From: Symsagittifera roscoffensis
Taxonomy: Eukaryota > Xenacoelomorpha > Acoela > Convolutidae
Assembly: GCF_963678635.1 (NCBI RefSeq)
Contig: NC_087064.1
Coordinates: 66,767,548-66,831,547, forward strand
Reading direction: 5' to 3'
Length of the DNA: 64,000 nt
The translations under genes and the position numbers were made by a program. Positions 44,007 through 55,915 of this stretch are shown here, piece after piece; within the stretch, counting starts at the first letter, position 1, and every line of letters starts with the position of its first letter. The notes beneath the pieces were generated by a model, which saw nothing but the letters and a program-made list of their open reading frames with translations, was not told the origin of the DNA and ran no database searches.

Positions 44007-44382
44007 TGAGTTAAGTTCGAGGGTCTAACTCATAGAGTAATTTCAGATAGGGTACACCGTCTGCTCGTCACGCTATCTTATTTTCGGCCGGATAGATTCG
44101 AACTTTTTAGTCTAATACCGATCTTAATCTTACTCTTATATCTCTAAGTCTCAATAGATCTAGAGTATACTGGTTTTGTTACGAGTCGGACTCTTGGAGA
44201 AAGTAACTAAGTTCTAAGTTAAATTCAAATCTCTCTGATGCTGAAATTACAAGTAATTTCAGCACTTACAAATAAGTGGGTTGTTAGTTAGATGGAGTAT
44301 GATTGGTTAGTATTCAATATTTTATAGGGATAAAATATCTAAATAATTACCAATAATAAATTATAGTTTGGATCTGGTTCTA
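44007..44382 (-). repeat. 5' LTR of element 2
   Basis: This 376-bp partner of 17831-18209 ends in TA on the + strand where the other copy has CA, a point change in the terminal dinucleotide. It should contain the element's promoter. The substitutions between the two LTRs accumulated after insertion, so the element is not recent. Confidence 0.88.
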
Positions 44383-44386
44383 ATGC
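44383..44386. repeat. Target-site duplication of element 2, right copy
   Basis: ATGC matches 17827-17830 on the other side of the element. Confidence 0.75.
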
Positions 44387-44648
44387 TTTCGGAATTTAGG
44401 AGCGCTTTTCAAATTAAAAGCAGCTCCAGGGGACAATTAAGAAATTCATTCGCTAAAAATGTGGATATATGTTAGCAAATCAAATTGTTTCGTGCTCCTA
44501 GTAAGCTGTGCCCACATTGTGTTTATTTTTTGTGCAAATAAAATTACTAGCTTCAGCGATGCCATAAAATAAACAAAACTAAATATATGAACTAATATAG
44601 CTCTGTTGATTTGATACTTGAAGAAATTTTTTGGATCTCACAAGTAAT

Positions 44649-44654
44649 TTTATT
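44649..44654 (-). terminator. Candidate polyadenylation signal of the lectin gene
   Basis: AATAAA on the - strand lies 374 bp downstream of the inferred lectin stop codon. A second AATAAA is near 44,522-44,527. Both lie between the gene and the 5' LTR of element 2. Confidence 0.35.
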
Positions 44655-45027
44655 ATCAATTGGTACTCCAATGTTTTTTGAACCTCTCAAAAATTGTTTT
44701 GTACTTCGCGACTTAAGCAAGCCATTATAAGCCACCAAAAATTTTTGAAAGTTGGTTATACAAATTATATTTCAAGAATTTAATTCAAAATCCCCTGTTA
44801 GTTTTGTTTCAACATCAGTTCTTTCATAACAAGCCCCCAGCCGAATTTCATGAACCATCACCGAAAGCTTTCGTTCAGTCTGTAGATGAAATGTTGATTT
44901 ATGGTATTTTTGGGATTTTATGATTTTCTTCCTTTTTGGGATTCTCAATTCGTTACTATATTTTGTGGTGGTTCCTTTTTCGTCGGGTGTCGTTGTTGTT
45001 TCCAAGTCAAGTCGGGAATTGATTGAA

Positions 45028-48000
45028 TTATAAAGTCGGGCAGGTCGGAGATCGAATCTCGTTCACAATTCCTAAAAAGAACAAACGTCAGAGGGTTGTT
45101 CACTAAATGATTATGGGTTCCGAGTTTTAGTCCTGCTAGTTTTGAGCATCTCTAATGTCTGAAGCGCATAGGTTTTTTGACAAACAATCGAAACATTCAA
45201 ATTTCTTAGGCGCGCCATTTTTGCCTCTTTTGTTACATATTTTTTTCGCAAATTAGGGGTCTTTTTATGAACAACTGTCGACAAAATTTGCTTATTCTTT
45301 TTCGAAAAACAAACCCCTACACCCGCAAAATAAAAATGCGCCTTACATCGTCTGCCATTTATGGTTTCTCAAAATTGATCGTTATCGATGCTCCAAACAA
45401 TCAACTTTTGTTTTGTTCATGTGATACTTTTTTCGGAACTGTTTGGATGTGGCGCTTTGCAATTTTTTTTCTCACCCGCAAACTGTTGTGCCTGATCAGC
45501 GTATCCGTTCGCCTCTCTCTTGGCACTGATCATGTCCAGAATATACACATTCTGGTCGACCCAGTCCACTCTGCAACTCCCTCCTACCGGAAGATTCACT
45601 CCAGTACCCGCCATCAGCACACTATTGTATGCTTGCATGTTAAGGGCAAACACGTCACGATCTAAGAGACAGAGCGTAAAATAAGGTCAATGAGCAGAGA
45701 AGTGTAGGAACAAAAAAAATACCAAAAGTTTTTTGATTTTTAAGGGAGGATTCCAATAATAACGGAGACCACTCAGCAGTAAAAATAACTATATAACATT
45801 TGCTCAAAAAGCTCAAAAACAAAAAAGTAAGGGTGTAACGAGCTGACCAGCCTGGATAGGATTCTATACAAAAATTAGTGTCGGTTATCGCCCCAACTGC
45901 TACCTTATACCTAACATTAACTGCTAACTATCGCTTAGCAATTTTCCCATATCAATCATTAATTTTCTTCTATCGGACTCATATTCTGTTGGTGAACCTT
46001 CGAAACCCCAATGAAGACATAAAATCTTACAAAAACAGGAGAGTAAAAGATTAATGTTACAAAATTCATTTGCAACCCTGAGAATATTCTAGTTTTCACT
46101 GAAACCTTGAGAGCATTCCAAAATGCAACTTTGCCTGTGGAAACATATAGTTTCACTTCGTTCGAAAAAGAGGAAAAAAAACTAATACTGCTTTTCTTGT
46201 TCGGACTTTCGAAGAAAGTCGGATTAAAGTTTTTGTGCTCGGGCTGGTTTTTTCTCCGGACCAATTTCAATTTTTGACTGTCTTTTAATCGCAATTGTCA
46301 ACGCCATCTGAAAACAAGCGATGAATTGAGCTATAATTTAAATTAAGTTTTTTACCTGTGATCATTTATCGAAAAGTTTTGGAGGTTTTTAACGCATCAG
46401 CGACTTTTCAATGCGCTCATAAATAGCTTCCAATTGATATGAGCAAGAAATTTGGGATTTCTAAAACGTCACTAGTTGCTAAAAACATCAGTTTGCACTT
46501 GGCTTAATGTGCGGAAATATTTTAAAAAAAAATTTTCTTGGATAAATTACCATTTTTCTTATTTTTTTCCTTTTTTTCTGAAGAAATTATCAATTTTTTT
46601 CATAGATTTACAAAAAAAAACAATTTCAAATTTGCAGTTGGAGCATTCATGAGGCCCTGACACGATCAGTCCAGTTTGTTTCTATGATCCTTTAAACTTT
46701 GTAAATGTTTTGTTAAATGTAATTATTAGCGTAAAGGTCAGCAAAAAGACTAGATGGTTGAACATTATCACAAATATGAAGAAGAATGACTCACGCATGC
46801 ATATGGCCCAGTGGGGGAAAGCACAGTTGTAGTCATCCAAGCCAGTGTCTGAGTTTGCCCATTTGACCACACTCTTGCTGAACTTCTTCCTCACCACACA
46901 CGCCTCCTCGCCCCACACTCCCAACACTAATCAGAACATCACACAAAACTGTATCGCCCCCCCCTCCGGTTTTTTGCCAAAGGCAGAGATTCCTTGCTGG
47001 GTACGCACGCAGTAAATTCACATACGCTTAACCGCTGAACTAGTTCTTTATAGAGACGGTAATTTGTTGATAGATACCTTAGGGGGTGGGTGGGTGGATA
47101 GTCGAAGGTTTAAAGATATGTATCTTTTAATGGTAACGTGGCAAACTTGCAACAAAATAGAACTCGCAGAAATAGACACAGCTCTCAAAACTTACAAACT
47201 CGAGAACTCGCAAGGTTTTAAAAAAATATTTCGAATGCGGAATTGGTAAGTAGCGACCACGTGCTCCGCTGTGCTTATATTTAAGTCGAATGGTATAATG
47301 AATCAGTGTTTGTAACTAATCTAGACGTTTTTTATGGTAGCAAAAATGAGTTCCTTATTTATTTTTATTTTGAAGTTCTTTATTTTTGCAAGTTTCCGCG
47401 TTCTCCGTGTTCTCCGTGGGTTTATAAAGTTTTTTACGACAACCCAAAAATCTGGGGTATTTATTTTATATCTGAAGTGTGAATAAACTCTGAAGAAGTC
47501 GAAAAAATTTACACTTGATAATTTTCAACAATGAGTGGAGGGCGAGGAAAAAATACCGGAAAGAAAGTCCAGAAATTTTTGTATATTTCTTGGTATTTTT
47601 CTCCGAGGAAGGCTTTAAGATAGAAAAACCAAATTAGAGAAAGTAGTTTGACAGAAATTTAATAATTAAAGATTATAATAGCTCTTACGAAGGTTGTCCG
47701 GTTGCCCATTGGCAAAGAACTCAGAGTCCAGCGTTTGTCCAGAGTATATGTTGACGAAAGAGTTGCTAGAGTCGCCATACTGTCTGGCATACCCAGTCCA
47801 GAAACCCAACTCAGCTAGATGAGCTGGATCTTTAGCGATGGCAGCTCCGTAGTGGGACCACATATGGTTGCGAAGGGTTTGCTTGAACACGTTTTATAGC
47901 TACACTATCGAGAAAACTTTAGAAAAAAATCACGTGAAATACTATAGAATTTAGAGTACTTTTGCCTGCAATTTGCGGTTAGTACTGAGAAAATTGAAAA

Positions 48001-49710
48001 AAAAAATCCAAAGTGAGGGTTTAAAAAATAATGTTTCAAAAAACTGTCGGTTGATTATTTAAAATGAAATACATCTCTTGTTTTGTATTTCAATTTAAAT
48101 AGGTTTGAAACAAGTTGAAGAATTGAAAGAAAAACTTCAACCGCTTTCAATTTTTTGGAAATATATTTTTTAAATAAACTCCAACAGAAGTTATGGTTAG
48201 ATAAATCGCAACACATGTTTGCTAGATTATAAATTCTTAATCTGCTCAGTTTTGCTACCTTACAAAGGGGATCCAAAAACCATAAAGATATGAAGTCTTA
48301 AAAACCCAAAAACCCATAACGGTTCTCTGTTGTAGCATAATGTAATTGGGTAATGCACATGACCTACCTGGTCTCCGACTGTGTCGAAAGTGGCGAGTGT
48401 GGCTCCTCCTTCAAAGCCACAGGCCACGACTGCCTTGTCATGGCTCACGGGTCCCAGAGCCAACATCAGTTTGTAGCAGTGGGGAAGTCCTAAAACGAGA
48501 CCTCCGAAAATTACTCATAGTTCAAAATTATTTCAAAATTTATTTTTCTAATTAGGCATAGTTTTCAAAATTTTAGCGGAAAAATAGTACCTATAAAAAT
48601 CTGAAGTGAACTAAGCTTAGACACGCCTGATAGTTTTTCATAAATAATAACAACGTGGTTCCTGCGAATATAAATCCTCCGCGAATCGAAGAAATCACTG
48701 GCAGTTTTTTTAAAAATAAATAATAACTCTAGATTTGCAGAAGCGAGATATGTTTGAGCTAAATTATTCAAAAATATAGCCGTCTTTCTTCAAATGGACT
48801 TAATTTTTGGCGGAAAAATTTATCACTGTTCGTAAAAAAAAAACTTTTAATCTAGTTTTTTCTTTAGGTTTAATAATACAAAATCACGAAAACCTACGAA
48901 ACTAACGAAAACGACATACGAGTTCTTTAACCATCATGAAATCTTTCTTCTTCACGAAAACAAACACGAGTTGTGAGCAGCACACATTTTATCACAAGCT
49001 ATTTCGTTTGTTTCAAGGTTTTTCAGGTATAAATGAAAACCAGTTATTTCGAAATTAATTCACTTATTACAAATAAAAACAAAACTGATACTGTACCTGC
49101 TACTTGCTCGAATCCAGGAGGACATTCTGAAAAAAAAATTCTGATTACGAAAGAAAAAAAACGTGACTGAAAATGTAATCAATATTTTTAGTTTCTTTTT
49201 TAACCTTCCACGCATGAGGGCGGTGTAGCCACATTGCCACCGGCTCTGAAAAAAAACATGAGTTAGTAGGAACAAAATTACGACCCAGTGATTTTAAATT
49301 TTTGTTTAAAGTTAGCTGTTTTATTATTCTCAGTATTTTGAAAACCGAGGAAAAGCCTGCATTTACATGTTAAGTAAGAATGATTAATTAAAGATTATGG
49401 TGATAGGGTTTGAGTTAAACTCTTCAATCATCTAAGTAAGTAATGTTACGTTTTCAATTAGATGTCTTCTATGCATATTGTCTAAGTTTGAAAGTCTAGA
49501 TAGTCTTTCATAGATCCTCTACATATCGCACAAACCACAATCAAATAATTAATTAGTTTGAAGTTTATGTCGTTTATTTTTGATTTGTCTAAATTCCAAT
49601 TCAAATTTAAAGATCCAAACTTCATATGAATTTTAATTTTTAAGCAATACTCACTGAGCGCAAAGCTGAAGGCTGGCAAAAATTATCAGTTTAGAAAAAG
49701 TTGACTTCAT
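45028..49710 (-). CDS. Secreted C-type lectin-like protein, 8 exons, 267 aa
   Basis: Inferred exons are 49710-49655, 49245-49205, 49126-49097, 48489-48368, 47881-47689, 46926-46795, 45661-45476 and 45071-45028. Their 804 bases join in one frame from ATG to TAA, all introns GT-AG. Residues 1-19 are a signal peptide (MKSTFSKLIIFASLQLCAQ). The long-form CTLD starts CPPGFE (C34), then C47 and C66, a FWTGY core (110-114), QPD at 143-145, C157, WANSD (170-174, the WND position), C182 and C190. QPD usually goes with calcium-dependent galactose binding. About 75 residues with C221 and C264 follow and match nothing I know. The protein is probably secreted and binds carbohydrate, in defence or matrix. 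The acceptor before exon 5 (GTGTTCAAG) is weak, and the last exon is the least certain. Confidence 0.82.
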
Positions 49711-49727
49711 TCTGGTGAAAAAATCTA
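49711..49727 (-). promoter_or_regulatory. Splice-acceptor-like site one base before the lectin ATG
   Basis: On the - strand ATTTTTTCACCAG is followed by A and then ATG. It may be the 3' end of a 5'-UTR intron or a spliced-leader trans-splicing site. No TATA box is evident upstream to 49.9 kb. Confidence 0.4.
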
Positions 49728-50804
49728 GATAATGACTCCACTGAATAACTAACCCCTCTCTGAAACTCAGGAAACAAAAAGCGTACCAGATTTTGCTCGA
49801 CCATCTTCATCTGTTACACGATGACAGTTTGCCAGCAAAAAAGTTTAATTCAAATTGGTTCGAGAGACAGTCATCACTCAAGAGAGACCATACAATCCTC
49901 TTTTAAGGCTAAAACAATCATTGGCATTTTTTGGCAGTTGTCCGAAAGATGGGACAATTTGGACAATTTGGAAAATACTTGGACCTTTCGCCACGTTTTG
50001 TTTTTGTAAATAGAAGCAAATCGGTTTGATGAATTTAAATTAAAGCTTTTAGCCAGCAGTTTTTAACAGCTTGAAAATAAACCAAAACTTGGAATGCCAG
50101 TTTTGAAAAAAGAAAAATTTCATTCTTCAAGTTACCAGCTCCATTGTAAGTTTCTTTTCAAAAATCAACCATATCTGAATCCATAGCAGATTTAAGCTGG
50201 GGATGAGGGAGGGGCGTACTTTCATTCCGAGGGATTTTTGACTACCAGACAACCAAAAGAATTATTTGGGAAAGCTATGAAAATAAAAATAAAAAGATTG
50301 ACAATTTTTTTTGAAAATGCGCATTTTGAGAAAAACTAGATCCATGTTAAACTTTTGTTAAGCCAAAGAAAACTTCAAATTCACAAAATGCATTTTTTTA
50401 TTTTCCCCAAGTCAAATGATAAACGTTTTAGAGAAATTAGGCAAAATTTGTACGCTGAAAACCATTCAATTTTGGTTCGAGCTATTTTTGAGTTTGAACA
50501 GAGTAACTGTTTTCTGAGCGTCATACACAATTGACTACGAATTTTGAATTTCTATCACTTGACATTATTTCAAAGTTATCATAAAAAAAAATTTTCACTG
50601 CTCATAAACTAAATCATTGTCAAGACTGATCGTAACGAAGCAAAACCCTGAATACTCCGAGTGCACTCTAGTGTATCCGATGAGTTTTTTAGGCGAAAAA
50701 CTTAAAAATTTAGAAAATAAGAAAATAGAAACTATTTTCAATTTTGCAGTACTTACGCTCGGCAAGATATACTTTGAGTAAAAAACCGTTTTGACTCAAT
50801 TAAC
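49728..50804. other. AT-rich intergenic DNA
   Basis: I see no gene or repeat I can support. Poly-A and poly-T runs are frequent. Confidence 0.5.
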
Positions 50805-51002
50805 TCATCGCATTTCAATCTGGACAACGATTTCTGAGCGGGCTGATTTCGCCACCAACGCAACGTACATAAAAAAACCAAAATCGCGCGCATAAGCTAT
50901 ACTAAATTGAATTTTCAAACACTTGTCACTATCCAATAAAGAGTCGCAATTGAAACAAGGATCGCCAGTTTTTGTGCAAGTAGCACAGAACATTCCGACC
51001 AT
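50805..51002 (-). CDS. Small Cys-rich ORF, doubtful
   Basis: A 65-codon ATG frame with five closely spaced Cys in its first third (FCATCTKTGDPCFNCDS) and a further Cys, followed by a hydrophobic run. The spacing CX2CX6CX2C could bind a metal. There are no recognised relatives, no signal peptide, and it may be chance or an exon. Confidence 0.2.
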   Translation of the reverse strand: MVGMFCATCTKTGDPCFNCDSLLDSDKCLKIQFSIAYARDFGFFMYVALVAKSARSEIVVQIEMR

Positions 51003-51980
51003 AGTCTTTAGAAAACTACGGTTTAGAAGGTTTTTTTTCTAAATTAGTGTAGCTTTTTTAGTGTGATAAAAGGATCTGACGTAAAAATACAAATTAGGCA
51101 TATAAGACAGTCATACTAGTATAGGCAAAATGGACAAAATGATTACGACTTTGTGGACAAAATGACTTTGTGGGAAAATGACTAGAAAAACTTAAAAAAG
51201 AATTTAAATTTTTTTTTCTTCAGAAATGCAGCTAAAAGAATGCAGCTTCCCAAAACGCAGCTAAAAACTCTGAATACTTGTTTTTCTTGCTTAAAACTAA
51301 ATTTTAAGGTCTCAAATCATGCATGAATTAGGCATCTCAGCAGTTTTAAGTCTGTTGGCTTGCTTGGTTCGCTCGAATTAAGACGAAAAATCAAAAGTTT
51401 CAAAACTGTTTTTCTCGAAACTAGAAAATAATTTTAGGACTTTTAAAATGTGGTTGGAATCACAAAAGAAATGGTTTTAATATGATATATCACTTAACTC
51501 AGTCCAATGATTATTCGTGGTACCTGATTTTGCGTGGAAAACAAAAAGAAAAAAAGATCGGAAGGATAATCTCTTTGCTTTGAGCTCAAGCTTTGCTTTG
51601 TGGTATTAAAAGTTTCCATTTCAAGCTATTAGCTTAACGAGTAATGAAGTCAAAAATGAAGTCAATAACAGCAAGAAGAACTGGTCGTTGTGTATTTAGC
51701 ACAAAAAGTTCAGATTACAACCATTTAAGAGAAAAAAAATCAAAAATTGAGAAATAATAAAGAGTTTTTCCCACTGCCTATCAACATCAAATATTTAGCC
51801 TCCAGACGGTGATTTCTTTTTGTTTTTAAGGGCCCATAAATTGATGTAGGAGCAAAAATTGGAAATACATAAAAATCAAATTGAAAATTGGAAATAAATA
51901 TTCCATTATTGGAGTTTGTCACCCGCACCGAGCGCCCATGGATCATAATCAATTATACTGTCATACTTTGATCACCTTCT
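51003..51980. other. AT-rich intergenic DNA
   Basis: Nothing supported beyond homopolymer runs. Confidence 0.45.
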
Positions 51981-51998
51981 ACAAAATTACAAAATAAT

Positions 51999-52127
51999 CG
52001 AATATAATCCATTAGAAATGAATTCTAATACTAAAACATTTTTCATGGCAAAATAATCCATTATAACCGATTATAATCCAATAAAAATGGATTATAATCC
52101 CAATATTTTTATGTCGATATAATCCAT
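51999..52127. repeat. Cluster of TAATCC/GGATTA motifs
   Basis: TAATCC or its complement occurs about six times in 130 bp, including GGATTATAATCC at 52089-52100 as a perfect palindrome. TAATCC is the core site of Otx/Gsc/bicoid-class homeodomains, so it may be an enhancer, or simply a degenerate palindromic repeat. Confidence 0.45.
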
Positions 52128-52174
52128 TATAGGTCAATCATGAATTTAGTAATATCACCAACAAAAAATGTAAT

Positions 52175-52545
52175 AGTACCAATAAAACTGGTACCGTACG
52201 TACTCGTACGTACCGGTATGTACTACTACTTGTACTCGTATCACAAAAAAGGACTTTGTTCGCGTAAAAGAATCGTCATTTGCATAATTGATTTCATCAA
52301 AATCATCAAGTGGAACAAAATCAAATCCCTGAAAACGCAAAAAGCAATTTTTCAATCAACGAATACTTTATTAGCTTTGCGAATACTGAGCAAAAACTAG
52401 TTTAAAATTGACCCCTACATAGGCAAGGTTACTATACAAGGTTACTATTCAAAATTCTCTCAAATTGGGTACTATACAGTACTAGTTAGTACATGTACTA
52501 GTACCGTAGAAACTAGTACCGGTACCATGCCAGCCCTATTTGGGA
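52175..52545. repeat. GTAC-rich repeat, possible hAT-type MITE end
   Basis: Two patches (52175-52240 and 52445-52530) are dense in GTAC, GGTACC and CTAGTAC. Read on the - strand the right patch begins AGGGCTGGCATGGTACCGG, like the CAGGGCTGGC-type ends of hAT transposons. No matching left end is visible, so it may be a fragment. Confidence 0.35.
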
Positions 52546-52879
52546 CAATTAACACGCGATATTTTGCGCGCAATTAACGCGTATGCGGAGATTTAATCCG
52601 TCTTAGAAATCTTTCCAATGTGGTTGAATGGAAGCTTATTTCCCGTAATTGGTTTGAGCGAAATTAAGGATTTTGTACGTTATATGGTGTGTGGGGGATA
52701 ATTTTCACAAAAAGTCTCAAAAAATTTTCATTTTATTTTCTTATTTGATTTTTCATTCAATTTTATATGATAATTGTTTGTTTTGCAATTTTTCTTCTTA
52801 AAGAAAGTGCCTTCAGAATTTTGATATACCAAATTTTGGTGTTCCACTTTGGTTGAAGAATCTGGCTATGGTCTCATAT

Positions 52880-54400
52880 CAATCAAAGTATTTTCAAGTG
52901 GTTGTAAACATGCCTCACGATGGACGGACGTTATGTTGTTAAATTCTTTGCAGTCATTTTCAGCCAGTCAGAATTGAGTATTCAAAATCTCAAAATCGCG
53001 AAAATCTCCAAGTGAGCAGTTTAATCGAGGCGGATAGTATTGATTAGTATTGACGGATTACAAAAATAACAGATTGCAGATATATGAATTTTCAAACATT
53101 GCCAGATCAGAGATTTACTAAAAAAAAAATCCAAATTTTCACAGATTTAGGATTTAGGAAATATTAAAAAAGACAACGCCCAATTTGTTCTATCCGCAAA
53201 GACTGTGCTAGCTTTATTTAATTTTCTAATGATTTTCACCTCGGTTCAATGCAAAAACCATTCAGCGAAGAGGAAGTTCTAATGATTCTGATTGGTTGAA
53301 GTTTTTCCATCATTCGGTCCCTCCATCGTGAGAATAGCCCCCGTCCCTCGTGATGAAAGGGATTATATTTGAAAGCTTGTTTTCAGTGTTTTTCAACAAT
53401 TCTGAATTAAGTAGTCAAAAATCTCAAAAAGATCGGGAAAAATTCAATTTAAGCAAAGAAGTTCAGGCCATCATAAATAAAATTGACCGTTGGCAAAAAA
53501 AGCTGAAACATGAATTTTCGAGTCAGATCTGAAACGCACTGGAAAAAAACTTATTTTTTAAAAACTTTATCAATTTTAAAAAAAATGGAAAACGAAAAAA
53601 AAGTTTTGTGCACGAATTGTGGAGCAAAACTTGTCCTTAATTCAGTTTCTGCTAATTTCAATTTCTGCTTTTTGCGAACAACTAACAGCGAAAATTAGCG
53701 ACCTACAATTTTGATTGGGTTGAAGAGTTTTCCATCATTTGTTTCCTCCAAGATTAGCTCCGAGGGGGGATGCTATTATATCTCCCCCGAGCGGAAATGG
53801 GAGGGAGATTGCTCTCTTGATCCAAAGCAGAAGCTCAGTTAATATTTTGATAAATATGGGCCATGTTACAGAAATTTCTCCTATTTCGCACTGATCAATG
53901 GGATCGATGTAAATTAATTTTCACCAATTAGAAAGAAAGTAGATAATTTTTTTAAGCGTAGCGAGACTGAAGATGCTTGAAAAAATCAAATAAATCAAGA
54001 AAACCAAAAAAAGATCAGATTAAACAAAAACTTGTTTCTATAAATGCTCGAATTGTATAGCACAACCTGAATATTTTTAACTATTCCTCCCTTTTTATTA
54101 TAAAAGAGGATTTTCATTATTAGGTTCGAAATTCACAAATGCTTAACCATTGATTTAGTTTATTTCAGGAGTGGCATTTCGTTGCTAGGTACCAAGGCGA
54201 GGAAAATGCTTAAAAAGATCCCCAAACTGTGCTCCACTTTTTTTTCTTAACAAAGATTACCGTTTTGAGCAATCGTCATTTAGCCAAAAGGAGCTTCTAC
54301 CTATTTTGATTGGTTAAACAGTTTCCGTCTTTAGGTTCCTCCATCACGAGAGTACCACTGCTGGGGTCTCTTATGGTACGTTTCTGAGATAGCGTCAAAT
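52880..54400. repeat. Diverged repeat, about three copies
   Basis: A module containing GATTGGTTGAAG, then TTTTCCATCATT and CCTCCATC, then GAGA occurs near 53285-53345, 53710-53765 and 54310-54365. A second module (AATTCTGAATT...TCAAAAATCTCAAAA) occurs near 52970 and 53400. Spacing of roughly 430-600 bp indicates old tandem copies of a non-coding repeat. Confidence 0.5.
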
Positions 54401-54841
54401 CATGGCACTATCGTTGACAGTGAGCTTAGGAATCAATAAAAAAAAATAGCCGTTTTAGGTTGATTTGCTTACTCGACAACTTTCTATGTGATGAAAAGAG
54501 TAAAAACTTAGTTTTGACGTCACAAGGAGCAATTATGGGGAAAATACACTTTGTTCAGAACTGTTGATCAGCAATATGACGGACAATTTATCATCGTCCA
54601 CCGATCCTTATCGGTTTGGTTGCCATTGCTTAACCTTAAAAAACTTAGAGCCTTGTTTGTAGTTTTGTGACATGACAAATCAACAAAGTTATTGACGACA
54701 ATCATTATCCGATAGAAAAAAAATTTGAAGTAACATTTTTCTAAGGACTTTCGCATTCTCAACCTTGTCAAGAGGACTTTTCGTAAAAAAATGAAGTTGC
54801 TAAACTTTGAAAAATTTTTGAAGTTTAAACTGTTTGCAAAG

Positions 54842-55057
54842 TCAAAAAAAGATAAAAATCGATAAAATTCTCATACTCATAATTAGTTGGTAGCATATTG
54901 GTAATAAGATTGATGAAGTCAGCGAATAGTTGTAAGGATTGGACTCGTAGCACCATTTAACACCAGCATAACTAGAACACTCAGAAATTTGCAGAGTCGT
55001 ATTGTCTAGAGACCACAGGGCGTAACCATGCCATGCAGCAAAACTGACACCACGCAT
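54842..55057 (-). pseudogene. Possible exon or gene relic, Cys/Tyr-rich
   Basis: A 71-codon frame in which the segment around SECSSYAGVKWCYESN looks like extracellular protein. An AG acceptor (GTGTCAG) precedes it, and an AT-rich tail adds hydrophobic residues that are probably not coding. No family recognised. Confidence 0.2.
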
Positions 55058-55915
55058 GATCGGTAGAGAAAAAATTTCCTCGAAGACGGAAATTTTCTCG
55101 GTATACTGTGCCGAAGGTAATTAGATAACCTTCTACTTAAGAGAAACTTAGATCTTTACTAAATTTGAGGCCTAACACAATGCTTCGACGTTTTGTTATC
55201 TTCGGACGTTTTGTTATCACCGAGAAACAGTGAAAATGGATATTTCATGCCAATAAGTAACACGTCACATTTTGATACATTAAACTGTAACTCATGACCG
55301 TAAGAACATCATTCCCAAACGTCTTTCAAAAAATCTGCTTGCATATTGCTGAAAACAAGGGAAATATAGATATTTAATTTAGTATATTTACATATGCAAG
55401 TATTAACACAACGAGTTCATTCTAGCACAAATCTAACCTGTCGTCGATAAATAACAGGAAGATTAAAGGTCCAAGAACACTCCCTGGGTACTCCGTTTGT
55501 AACAGGAAGAGTGGTTGACAGGGCTCCATTAACTTTTACTCGCTGAGCTCGTTCTGTCAAGTACAATCTGAACAAAAACGTTGTCGAATCCGATTGAGGA
55601 GAGTTTTGTAAAAAAAAATAGCGTGCGATTCTAGATGATACAACAGCTGCTCTAAATTTTCGTCGAATCTTGAATAGACTTTACCAAGAAACGACAGCAT
55701 TTTTGATCAGAAACGAATAATCTTAGAGAAAGCCATATTGCTTGCTGTTACGTTTAAGGCCTGATTTTTTCAAAATTGAATTAAAAAAACTCTTTCAAAA
55801 AGGAAACCAATGGAAAATCAAGAGTGGGCAATAATTTCTGACAGAGACTTTGCTCTCTTTTTAAAGAAAAAATGATATATGTGCGGCTTTCTAAAACTTG
55901 GGGTGAAATTTTGAT

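Larger units (their letters stand above)
17831..44382 (-). mobile_element. Env-bearing Ty3/Gypsy retroelement (element 2), 26.5 kb, inactivated
   Basis: The element is transcribed leftward. Its ends are defined by two direct repeats of about 378 bp (LTRs), a 4-bp target duplication ATGC on each side, and a primer-binding site two bases inside the right LTR. In - strand order it holds gag (42.8-38.8 kb), protease (38.7 kb), five tandem copies of a protease C-terminus/RT/RNase H segment (38.6-28.2 kb), integrase (27.5-26.6 kb), an envelope-like gene (24.8-21.7 kb) and a further frame (21.6-19.9 kb). All are broken by stops and frameshifts. Without four of the five pol copies the length would be about 18 kb. 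Gag, pol and env in this order recall errantivirus-like metazoan elements such as the tunicate Tor group; I cannot confirm the exact lineage. Confidence 0.9.

Noticed and set aside
44772-45005. - strand 77-codon frame just after the lectin stop
   Set aside because: It starts at TTG, lies in the expected 3' UTR and is out of register with the inferred last exon.
45035-45070. T-arm-like GAGATCGAATCTC on the + strand
   Set aside because: No other tRNA arms nearby, and the segment fits the last lectin exon on the - strand.
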